Shown here in pieces: positions 1-5,893 of a DNA stretch of 6,096 nucleotides (position 1 is its first letter; each line of letters opens with the position of its first letter). This DNA comes from an uncultured Oscillospiraceae bacterium (GTDB lineage Bacteria; Bacillota; Clostridia; Oscillospirales; Oscillospiraceae). The stretch covers positions 1 to 6,096 of the forward strand of contig CAKUHW010000066.1 of assembly GCA_934659415.1 (NCBI GenBank), in the 5' to 3' direction. The notes below the pieces were generated by a model. It ran no database searches and was not told the origin of the DNA. It saw only the letters and a list, made by a program, of their open reading frames with translations. A program made the translations under genes and the position numbers.

Positions 1-418
1 GTCCCAGGCGGCTCATGCCCGTGTCCAGCTTCAGGTGCACTCTGGCTCTGCAGCCCTGCCTGCCCGCGGCCGCGGAGAGCGCCCGTGCCAGCTCCGCAGT
101 CGCCACAGCCTGGGTAAGGCCAAGTTCCACCACCATCGGCGCCAGCTCCGGCGGTGTGGCGCCGAGAATCAGAATAGGTGCTGCGATTCCCGCCAGGCGA
201 AGCTCTCTTGCCTCGGCAAGGCATGCCACCGCCAGATAGTCCGCGCCCAAACGCTCCAGCTTCCGGGCGACCGGCACGGCCCCGTGGCCATACGCGTTGG
301 CCTTTACAACACCGAGAAAACGGCTGTCCGGCGCGCAGGCGCGCAGGGCCCGGTAATTATGCTCCAGAGCTCCCAGGTCGATCTCGGCCCAGGTCCTCGT
401 CTGTTCCAGTTCCATCAT
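1..418 (-). CDS. alr: Alanine racemase, N-terminal part (cut by window edge)
   Basis: PLP-dependent enzyme that interconverts L- and D-alanine in the cytoplasm, supplying D-Ala for peptidoglycan. The 139 visible residues cover the N-terminal part of the TIM barrel. They begin with the usual family opening (RTWAEIDL, residues 8-15), then the PLP motif VVKANAYGHG, with Lys39 as the expected Schiff-base lysine. Near the window edge is KLDTGMSRLG, whose Lys130 and Arg137 match the conserved Lys and the pyridine-N-contacting Arg of the family. Two ATGs lie in tandem (418 and 415). An upstream GGAG about 7 nt away supports a start here, although it lies inside the 3' end of the lipoprotein gene, giving a 62-bp overlap. 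This gene is the third of a minus-strand cluster. Its C-terminal two thirds lie beyond base 1, so intactness cannot be judged. The identification is very secure. Confidence 0.97.
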   Translation of the reverse strand, partial: MMELEQTRTWAEIDLGALEHNYRALRACAPDSRFLGVVKANAYGHGAVPVARKLERLGADYLAVACLAEARELRLAGIAAPILILGATPPELAPMVVELGLTQAVATAELARALSAAAGRQGCRARVHLKLDTGMSRLG

Positions 419-1013
419 TGGTCATCTCCATGGTAAATTCATCAAACTTTATGGCGAGCACGAGCACACCGTCCCGACTCACCTCCGCCCGCAGCGGCAC
501 ATGGCTGACAGGGTCCAGGTACAGATCAAACCCGGTCCCCGCGCCGCCATCGGACCGCGGGTCACGGCACTGAAGCAGCAGCACACGTCCGTCCGCCGCC
601 CCGCTCCAGGCACAGTCGGCTATATAGCCCTCCTTCAGGCATTTGAGCAGGGCGGGCAGCGCAGACACCGGGGTAAGCCCGCTGTCATCCAGCTCACCCA
701 GAGACAGTCCCAGTCCATCGTATTCCAGCAGCGCCTCTCCTTTTCGGATGCGGGCGGTGATCCCGGCAACGGATTCCGGGGCCGTCACCGTGACGGAGCT
801 CTCTCCCCCCTGCTCTCCCTGTGCTTCAACAGAGAATTCAAACACAACATCGCCGTAATGCGCGGAGATGTCTGCTCTGGTCCGCCAGGACGTCATGGCG
901 AGATAGTCGCTGCGGACCGCTGCGGCAAGCTGCCGCGGATTTTCCTGCTTCGCCGCGGTGCAGGCGCACAGCGGCAGGATCATCATCAGTACACAAGATA
1001 GGATCCTGCGCAC
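357..1013 (-). CDS. LolA-like lipoprotein next to alr (possible GerS/YdcC-type)
   Basis: A 218-residue predicted lipoprotein. The N-terminus has Arg2-Arg3, a short hydrophobic stretch and the lipobox LCAC (residues 15-18), so Cys18 should be lipidated and the protein anchored outside the membrane. The mature part is predicted beta-rich with short alternating strands, ending in a DLYLDPVSHVPLRAEV section and an IKFDEF section. That pattern suits LolA-like 'outer membrane lipoprotein-sorting' folds, which also occur in Gram-positive spore formers. The start is GTG at 1013, chosen because a strong AGGAGG lies 8 nt upstream. Position between nnrD and alr is informative: Bacillus has ydcC next to alr, and C. 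difficile has the germination lipoprotein gerS beside alr2. A role in spore germination or the cell envelope is therefore a reasonable guess, made from context and not shown by sequence. The last about 20 codons overlap alr and give a Gly/Asp-rich tail. Confidence 0.72.
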   Translation of the reverse strand: MRRILSCVLMMILPLCACTAAKQENPRQLAAAVRSDYLAMTSWRTRADISAHYGDVVFEFSVEAQGEQGGESSVTVTAPESVAGITARIRKGEALLEYDGLGLSLGELDDSGLTPVSALPALLKCLKEGYIADCAWSGAADGRVLLLQCRDPRSDGGAGTGFDLYLDPVSHVPLRAEVSRDGVLVLAIKFDEFTMEMTNDGTGTDEDLGRDRPGSSGA

Positions 1014-1050
1014 TTGATACGCCTCCTGTTCAAAATTCAGACTGCGCCGG

Positions 1051-1872
1051 TCATACGCAGCCCTGTTCGCACTCCTTCATGGCAGCCGGGATATGGGCGA
1101 TCAGATCGTCGACGGTCATTCCGTACTCGCCGATCTCTCCCGCCGCCAGGTCGCCCGCCCGTCCGTGCAGCCAGACGGCCATCGCAGCCGCTTCGTGAAA
1201 GCCCTGTCCCAGGAGAGAGAGGATAAGTCCGGACAGGGCGTCTCCGCTCCCGCCCCGGGCCATACCGGGGTTTCCCGTGGTATTCACCGTGCAGGCGCCG
1301 TCCGGTCCGGCCGTGACCGTCCTGTGACCTTTGAGCACCAGCGTGCATCCGTGCCGGCGCGCAAAGTCTGCCGCCTGCCCGACCCGGTCCTCCACCGGCA
1401 GGACACAGCCGGTGAGACGGGCAAATTCGCCCTCATGCGGCGTGAGGATGGTCGGGCCGTGCCGGCCGGTCAGACTATCTATATGCCCGGCCAAAATATT
1501 TAGACCGTCCGCGTCTATCACCAGCGGACAGGTCAGCGACTGCGCCAGAGCAAGTGTCAGCCGCCGTGCCCGCTCGCTCTGCCCAAGCCCCGGACCGACC
1601 AGCACGGCGTCGCAGCGCGCCGCCTTTTCCAGCATTGGTCCGTCATCCGCAGGCCAGGGCATCACCATGGCGCCGGTGTACAGTCCGGCCGTGGCGCTCC
1701 ACACCTCCGGAGGTACGGCCGCAGTGACCAGGCCCGCGCCGGAGCTCACCGCCGCCCGTGCGGCAAGGGCCGGTGCGCCTGAAAAGCCAACGCTGCCCCC
1801 AAGGATCAGGACCCGGCCGAAATCTCCCTTATGGGCGTCCCTCCGACGCCGGGGCAGAACGGGGGGCGTCAT
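1051..1872 (-). CDS. nnrD: ADP-dependent (S)-NAD(P)H-hydrate dehydratase
   Basis: Repairs hydrated NADH and NADPH by ADP-dependent dehydration. It has the ribokinase-like YjeF C-terminal fold. From the chosen start (273 residues) the family signatures appear in order: HKGDFGRVLILGGS near residues 14-27, GFSGAP, a SGAGLV segment, VGPGLG, VIDADGLN, ILTPHEGEFARL, LVLKGHRTV, and the nucleotide/catalytic loop NPGMARGGSGDALSG near the C-terminus. There is no NnrE (epimerase, YjeF N-terminal) domain, so the partner epimerase must be encoded elsewhere if present. The ATG at 1872 is preferred because homologues begin shortly before the LPxR/HKGDFG motif and an AAGGG sits 8 nt upstream. In-frame alternatives are ATG at 1935 (AAGGGG 9 nt upstream) and 1932, and TTG at 1959, which would add 20-29 low-similarity residues. 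It is first in the minus-strand cluster, 37 bp before the lipoprotein gene. The function is secure, the start less so. Confidence 0.95.
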   Translation of the reverse strand: MTPPVLPRRRRDAHKGDFGRVLILGGSVGFSGAPALAARAAVSSGAGLVTAAVPPEVWSATAGLYTGAMVMPWPADDGPMLEKAARCDAVLVGPGLGQSERARRLTLALAQSLTCPLVIDADGLNILAGHIDSLTGRHGPTILTPHEGEFARLTGCVLPVEDRVGQAADFARRHGCTLVLKGHRTVTAGPDGACTVNTTGNPGMARGGSGDALSGLILSLLGQGFHEAAAMAVWLHGRAGDLAAGEIGEYGMTVDDLIAHIPAAMKECEQGCV

Positions 1873-1948
1873 GTCACATACCCTTGAACGATCCAAATCC
1901 GGCTCCCCCTCTCCGCGCAAATCTCCTTGCATCATAGCATTTTTCCCC

Positions 1949-1977
1949 TTGCATTTCAATCATTTTTGTGTTATAAA
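1949..1977 (+). promoter_or_regulatory. Sigma-A type promoter for the pheST leader
   Basis: A TTGCAT -35 element (1949-1954) and a TATAAA -10 element (1972-1977) are separated by exactly 17 bp, in a locally AT-rich stretch of an otherwise GC-rich region. Transcription would begin around 1984, just before the first T-box stem, as expected for a T-box transcript. The -35 element overlaps the possible ribosome binding site of the longer nnrD start on the other strand. Confidence 0.8.
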
Positions 1978-1992
1978 AGAGCATAGTTTACA

Positions 1993-2223
1993 GGCTGCGA
2001 ACGGGAAAATAGCGGGTCTTCGCATGGCAGAGAGGGGTGGCCGTTGGCTGAAAGCCGCCCTGATGCGCGCCGCTTGGTTCGCCCGGGAGCCGCCGCGGGG
2101 AAAGACGCGGCCGGTGTGTCCGCCGTTATCGGGGCTTTGAGTGCGCGCGTTTTCGCGCGAATACGGGTGGTACCGCGGAAGGTTTGCCTTTCGTCCCTGT
2201 GCGGGGCGAAGGGCTTTTTTCTT
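1993..2223 (+). promoter_or_regulatory. T-box riboswitch, tRNA-Phe responsive
   Basis: Transcriptional attenuator that binds tRNA-Phe and reads its charging state. Stem I base: GGCT 1993-1996 with AGCC 2088-2091, then CGGG 2013-2016 with CCCG 2082-2085. Upper Stem I: CGCAT 2021-2025 with ATGCG 2063-2067, and a 7-bp distal stem 2035-2041/2054-2060, with the conserved AGAGAG (2029-2034) and GGCTGAAAGCC (2046-2056) elements. The specifier loop carries TTC (2078-2080), a Phe codon. A CGCGCG-TTTT-CGCGCG hairpin (2144-2159) fits Stem III. The T-box consensus GGGTGGTACCGCG is at 2165-2177. Its UGGU would pair with ACCA, the 3' end of an A73 tRNA, as tRNA-Phe has. The 5' arm of the terminator (CCTTTCGTCCC) can instead pair with the T-box GGG to form the antiterminator. 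Low Phe charging should therefore switch pheST on. The pairings were made by eye. Confidence 0.95.
2186..2220 (+). terminator. T-box attenuator terminator
   Basis: A 12-bp stem (2186-2197 with 2203-2214, three G-U pairs) with a 5-nt loop is followed by six T residues (2215-2220). It is mutually exclusive with the antiterminator, because both need the CCTTTCGTCCC strand. It stops transcription before pheS when tRNA-Phe is charged. Confidence 0.93.
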
Positions 2224-2337
2224 GCCCTGAACGCCTGACCCCACGGGCGCTTCCATGGACTATCACAGTCCCTGCAGGACCCCGGACAACTGCGGCGGAC
2301 TGTCGGCACCGACCTATAACACAAAGGAGTAAGAGAA
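2224..2337 (+). other. pheS leader segment downstream of the attenuator
   Basis: About 114 nt lie between the attenuator and pheS. The segment holds a short hairpin (GGACT 2257-2261 with AGTCC 2267-2271, 5-nt loop), a CCTGCAGG palindrome just after it (2271-2278), and the pheS ribosome binding site AAAGGAG, 8 nt before the ATG. A 25-codon open frame (2255-2332) ends over this binding site, but it has no Shine-Dalgarno of its own and no Phe codons, so it is not annotated as a gene. No other element was recognised. Confidence 0.5.
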
Positions 2338-3363
2338 ATGAAAGAACAACTGGCAAAGATCCGTGAGGAGGCTCTGGCCGCCTTCCAGCAGGCAAAGGAT
2401 ACCGCCGGACTGGATGAGCTGCGCGTCAGATATCTGGGCAAAAAGGGCGAGCTCACCGGCGTACTGAAGCAAATGGGCAAGCTTTCCGCCGAGGAGCGGC
2501 CCGCCATGGGCCAGCTTGCCAACGATGTGCGCGCCGCCCTGGAAAATGCGCTGGACGAAGCGGGGACCAGGCTGGCGGAACGGGCCATGGAGCTGAAGCT
2601 GGAGGCGGAGACGCTGGACGTGACCATTCCGGGTGCAGCTGTGGACGTGGGCCACCGGCACCCCATGTACATCGCGCTGGATGAGATCAAGAATATCTTT
2701 GTGGGCATGGGCTTTACCGTACTGGACGGTCCGGAGGTGGAGCTTTCCACCCTGAATTTCGACCGGCTCAACGCCGGAGAAGGACATCCGAGCCGGGACT
2801 GGTCCGACACGTTCTATTTCTCGGAGGACGAGCGGGTCATGCTTCGCTCCCAGACCTCCCCCATGCAGGTGCGGGCCATGGACACCATGACCCCGCCGAT
2901 CCGCATCATTGCCCCGGGACGGGTATACCGGAAGGATGAGGTGGACGCCACCCACTCCCCCATGTTCCACCAGGTGGAAGGTATGGTCATCGACAAGGGC
3001 GTCACTATGGCAGACCTGAAGGGCACGCTGAATCTGGTGATGAAGAAGCTCTACGGCGAAGGCACGGTCACACGCTTCCGTCCGCATCACTTCCCATTTA
3101 CCGAGCCCTCCTGCGAAATGGATGTCCAGTGCCACAAATGCGGCGGCAAGGGCTGCCCCACCTGTAAGGGTGAGGGCTGGATCGAGGTGCTGGGCGCGGG
3201 CATGATCCACCCCCGTGTACTGGAGATGGCCGGAATCGACCCCGACGTATACTCCGGCTGGGCCTTTGGCCTCGGGCTTGAGCGGATCGCCATGCGCCGG
3301 TTCAAGATCGCCGACCTGCGCCTGATCTTCGAAAACGATGTCCGTTTCCTTGAGCAATTCTGA
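2338..3363 (+). CDS. pheS: Phenylalanyl-tRNA synthetase, alpha subunit
   Basis: Catalytic subunit of the (alpha-beta)2 class II synthetase that charges tRNA-Phe with phenylalanine in the cytoplasm. It is 341 residues long, normal for the family. The N-terminal about 85 residues are charged and helical, fitting the coiled coil that contacts tRNA. The class II core follows: motif 2 GRVYRKDEVDATHSPMFHQ (residues 194-212, with Arg198 and Phe210-His-Gln), and motif 3 GLGLER (311-316). The Ala309 of GWAFG corresponds to the residue that lines the Phe side-chain pocket. Four cysteines (265, 268, 273, 276) in a CxxCx4CxxC pattern precede the conserved GWIEVLGAGM; a similar Cys cluster is known in Gram-positive PheS proteins. 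The ATG is supported by AAGGAG 8 nt upstream. It is followed after 18 bp by pheT, and both are under the upstream T-box. The gene appears intact. Confidence 0.99.
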   Translation: MKEQLAKIREEALAAFQQAKDTAGLDELRVRYLGKKGELTGVLKQMGKLSAEERPAMGQLANDVRAALENALDEAGTRLAERAMELKLEAETLDVTIPGAAVDVGHRHPMYIALDEIKNIFVGMGFTVLDGPEVELSTLNFDRLNAGEGHPSRDWSDTFYFSEDERVMLRSQTSPMQVRAMDTMTPPIRIIAPGRVYRKDEVDATHSPMFHQVEGMVIDKGVTMADLKGTLNLVMKKLYGEGTVTRFRPHHFPFTEPSCEMDVQCHKCGGKGCPTCKGEGWIEVLGAGMIHPRVLEMAGIDPDVYSGWAFGLGLERIAMRRFKIADLRLIFENDVRFLEQF

Positions 3364-3381
3364 AAAAGGAGTGTGTGAACA

Positions 3382-5427
3382 ATGAATCTGAGCAGAAAAT
3401 GGCTGAATGAATTTGTCACTGTTGATGCCTCCGACAAGGAATTTGCCGAGGCCATGACCCTTTCCGGCTCCAAGGTGGAGACCTGGGCGGACCAGGGAAG
3501 CGATATTGTCAACGTAGTGGTCGGCAAGGTACTGTCCCTTCAGCGCCACGAAAACTCCGATCACATGTGGGTCTGCCAGGTAGATGTTGGCCGGGCCGCG
3601 CCCATTCAGATCGTCACCGGCGCGCAGAATGTGAAGCAGGGGGATCTGGTGCCTGTGGCGCTGGACGGTTCCTCCCTGCCCGGCGGCAAGGAGATCCGGG
3701 CCGGCATGCTGCGCGGAGTGGAGTCCGCTGGAATGCTCTGCTCCTTTACAGAGCTTGGGCTGGAACAGCGGGACTTCCCTGCCGCCTATGAAAACGGTAT
3801 CTGGATCCTGTCGGACGATCCTGAGCTCACCGGTCTTTCGGTGGGTGAGGATATCCGCACCGCCGTCGGTCTGGACGACCATGTGGTAGAGTTCGAGATC
3901 ACGCCCAATCGTCCGGACTGCCTGTCAGTCATTGGGCTGGCCCGAGAGGCCGCCGCTACCTTTGACCGCGACCTGCATCTCCACGTGCCCGAAGTCAAGG
4001 GCGGCGCCGAAGGCGAGCTCACCGCGCTGCTTGATGTGGAGACCCCAGCTGCCGATCTGGTCCCCCGCTACACTGCCCGGATGGTGCGCGGCGTGAAGAT
4101 CGCCCCCTCTCCCAAGTGGATGCGGGAGCGGCTGAGGGCCATGGGCGTGCGCCCCATCAACAACATTGTGGATATCACCAACTATGTCATGCTGGAATAC
4201 GGCCAGCCCATGCACGCCTTTGACTACCGCTATGTCCACAATGGAAAGATTGTCGTCCGCCGGGCCGGAGAGGGCGAGGAGCTCACCACGCTGGACGGAA
4301 CAGTCCGCAGGCTGAACGCCAACCACCTGGTCATTGCCGACGAGACCAAGGCCGTAGGCCTTGCGGGCATCATGGGCGGTGAAAACAGCGAGATCACCGG
4401 GGATACCACCGACGTGGTATTCGAGTCCGCCTGCTTTGACGGGACCTGTATCCGCAAGGGCGCCCTGGCGCTGGGGATGCGCACCGAGGCCAGCGCCAAG
4501 TTTGAAAAGGGCCTTGACCCCATGAACACCCTGCCCGCCGTACAGCGCGCCTGTGAGCTGGTAGAGCTGTTGGGCGCCGGTCAGGTGGTGGACGGTGTGA
4601 TCGACATTCTCAATCATGTGCCTCAGCCCACCGTACTCCCCCTGGAGCCGGGCAAGATCAATGCCCTGCTGGGCACCGATGTCGCCCCTGATGAGATGGT
4701 CCGTATCCTGCGCAAGCTGGACTTCACCGTGGAGGGCGGCCAGGTGACCGTCCCCTCCTGGCGAGGCGATGTGCTGCGGATGGCCGATCTGGCGGAGGAG
4801 GTCGCCCGCTTCCACGGGTACGATGCCATCCCCTGCACGCTTATGCGGGGACAGACGACTCAGGGCGGGTATTCTCCCGCGCAGCGTCTCGAAGACCAGC
4901 TGGGCGCGCTCTGCCGCACCTGCGGGTATGATGAGATCATCACCTATTCCTTCATCTCACCCTCCTATTACGATAAGATCCGCTGGGCTGCGGACGATCC
5001 CCGGCGCGGCTCCTTCCGGATTCTGAACCCCCTGGGAGAGGATACCTCCATCATGCGCACCACCACTCTGCCCTCCATGCTGGAGATCCTGTCGCGCAAC
5101 TATAACTTCCGCAACAAGACGGCAAAGCTCTATGAACTGGGCCGGGTCTATCTCCCCGGCGGGCCGGAGGGGCTTGCCCGGGAGCAGAAATATCTGACCC
5201 TGGGCGCCTATGGCGAAGGAGTGGACTTTTATGCCATGAAGGGCGTGATCGAGGCCGTTCTGAAAAATTTGCGGTCCTGCGACGTGCGCTTCCTCCCTGT
5301 AAAGGATAACCCTTCCTATCACCCCGGGCGGTGCGCCGGTGTGTGGGACGGCGGGCAGTATGTGGGCGTATTCGGCCAGCTCCATCCGCTGGCCGCCCGG
5401 AATTACGGTCTGGACGCCGAACTCTAG
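3382..5427 (+). CDS. pheT: Phenylalanyl-tRNA synthetase, beta subunit, ended early by an in-frame amber stop
   Basis: Beta subunit of PheRS, which binds tRNA and edits mischarged Tyr-tRNA-Phe. From the N-terminus it has the opening MNLSRKWLNEFV, an EMAP/tRNA-binding fold (about residues 40-150, VTGAQNVKQGD), the B3/B4 editing region (about 200-400, with GMRTEASAKFEKGLDP at 365-380), the B5 domain (about 410-483) and the catalytic-like B6/B7 core (about 490-680, with LNPLGEDTSIMR). The frame stops at TAG (5425-5427), codon 682, giving 681 residues, whereas the family is usually near 800. The same frame continues uninterrupted to a TGA at 5776-5778, so the intact product would be 798 residues. 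The stop removes the FDX-ACB domain, the anticodon-binding ferredoxin-like fold. GGAG lies 10 nt before the ATG. Read-through, nonsense mutation and sequence error all remain possible. Confidence 0.96.
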   Translation: MNLSRKWLNEFVTVDASDKEFAEAMTLSGSKVETWADQGSDIVNVVVGKVLSLQRHENSDHMWVCQVDVGRAAPIQIVTGAQNVKQGDLVPVALDGSSLPGGKEIRAGMLRGVESAGMLCSFTELGLEQRDFPAAYENGIWILSDDPELTGLSVGEDIRTAVGLDDHVVEFEITPNRPDCLSVIGLAREAAATFDRDLHLHVPEVKGGAEGELTALLDVETPAADLVPRYTARMVRGVKIAPSPKWMRERLRAMGVRPINNIVDITNYVMLEYGQPMHAFDYRYVHNGKIVVRRAGEGEELTTLDGTVRRLNANHLVIADETKAVGLAGIMGGENSEITGDTTDVVFESACFDGTCIRKGALALGMRTEASAKFEKGLDPMNTLPAVQRACELVELLGAGQVVDGVIDILNHVPQPTVLPLEPGKINALLGTDVAPDEMVRILRKLDFTVEGGQVTVPSWRGDVLRMADLAEEVARFHGYDAIPCTLMRGQTTQGGYSPAQRLEDQLGALCRTCGYDEIITYSFISPSYYDKIRWAADDPRRGSFRILNPLGEDTSIMRTTTLPSMLEILSRNYNFRNKTAKLYELGRVYLPGGPEGLAREQKYLTLGAYGEGVDFYAMKGVIEAVLKNLRSCDVRFLPVKDNPSYHPGRCAGVWDGGQYVGVFGQLHPLAARNYGLDAEL

Positions 5428-5778
5428 TGCGCAGAACTCTCCTTTGACGCGCTGATGGCCGCCAAGGGCCCCGACCCGGAGTATGTTCCCCTTCCCAAGT
5501 TCCCCTCTGTCACCCGGGATATTGCCGTGGTGTGTGCCGAGGAGGTCACGGTGGGCGAGCTGGAAGACGCCATTCGCTGCGGCGCCAAGGGCCTGCTGAA
5601 GGAGGTCTCCCTGTTTGATATCTATCGCGGCCCCGGCATTCTGCCCGGACTGAAATCCGTGGCGTTCAATCTGGTGCTGCGCGCAGACGACCGCTCCCTT
5701 ACCGGCGAGGAGGCGGACGAGGATGTCCGCTCCATTCTGGAAACCCTGAAGGCGGACTGTGGTGCCGTGCTGCGCTGA
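5428..5778 (+). pseudogene. pheT: pheT 3' part beyond the amber codon (FDX-ACB domain)
   Basis: This continues the pheT frame directly after TAG and encodes 116 residues, from CAELSFDALM to a TGA at 5776-5778. The block KFPSVTRDIAVV (codons 706-717) and the later SLFDIYRG, KSVAFNLVLRADDRSLTGEE and final helix are the standard FDX-ACB signature, so the domain is complete and well conserved. No frameshift or second stop is present and codon use matches the rest of pheT, which argues against long-standing decay. An internal ATG at 5455 has no clear Shine-Dalgarno, so independent translation of this piece is unlikely. It is expressed only if the amber codon is read through, or if the TAG is a base error for a Tyr codon. 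Confidence 0.85.
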
Positions 5779-5795
5779 GGTACAGCGCAGCACGG
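5765..5795 (+). repeat. Perfect 13-bp hairpin spanning the pheT stop codon
   Basis: The arm at 5765-5777 is the exact reverse complement of 5783-5795, with a 5-nt loop. The left arm is the end of the pheT coding sequence and contains the first two bases of the TGA. No T-run follows directly, so it is not a classical terminator by itself. It may protect the mRNA 3' end or work with the terminator downstream. Confidence 0.8.
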
Positions 5796-5825
5796 ATCGG
5801 TCTGTGAGGCTTTCTTAAAAATCAC

Positions 5826-5869
5826 GAACGGGTGAGCCCATGTGAGCTCACCCGTTCCTCTTTTTCTTT
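5826..5869 (+). terminator. Intrinsic terminator of pheST, probably bidirectional
   Basis: A perfect 12-bp stem (5826-5837 with 5846-5857) and 8-nt loop are followed by a T-rich run (5859-5869). On the minus strand the same stem is followed after 4 nt by five T residues (complement of 5817-5821). It could therefore also end the minus-strand gene whose stop codon is at 5894-5896, 37 nt away. It closes the pheST transcript 48 nt after the pheT TGA. Confidence 0.92.
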
Positions 5870-5893
5870 GTCCTACTTGCAAGCAGAATTGCT

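Noticed and set aside
1331..2140. 269-codon plus-strand frame opposite nnrD running into the T-box leader
   Set aside because: It is antisense to nnrD, Ser/Arg/Pro-rich, and crosses the promoter and structured T-box RNA; this is a shadow frame.
2144..2159. CGCGCG-TTTT-CGCGCG inverted repeat as a stand-alone protein-binding site
   Set aside because: Its place just before the T-box consensus fits Stem III of the T-box leader, which explains it fully.
2255..2332. 25-codon open frame just before pheS, as a possible leader peptide
   Set aside because: It has no Shine-Dalgarno and no Phe codons, and it lies after the attenuator, so it cannot act as a Phe-sensing leader peptide; it is probably chance.
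2314..3882. 522-codon open frame on the minus strand across pheS and the start of pheT
   Set aside because: It lies antisense to well-identified pheS and pheT, has a His/Gly/Leu-rich composition typical of a GC-rich shadow frame, and shows no known motif.
5455..5778. Separate small gene starting at the ATG at 5455
   Set aside because: It is in frame with pheT, begins inside a conserved PheT segment, lacks a Shine-Dalgarno and encodes only the PheT FDX-ACB domain, so it is the pheT 3' part and not a separate gene.
3925..5793. Two long minus-strand frames (3925-4815 and 4957-5793) opposite pheT
   Set aside because: Both are shadow frames of pheT produced by its GC-biased third positions, with no ribosome binding site or recognisable domain.
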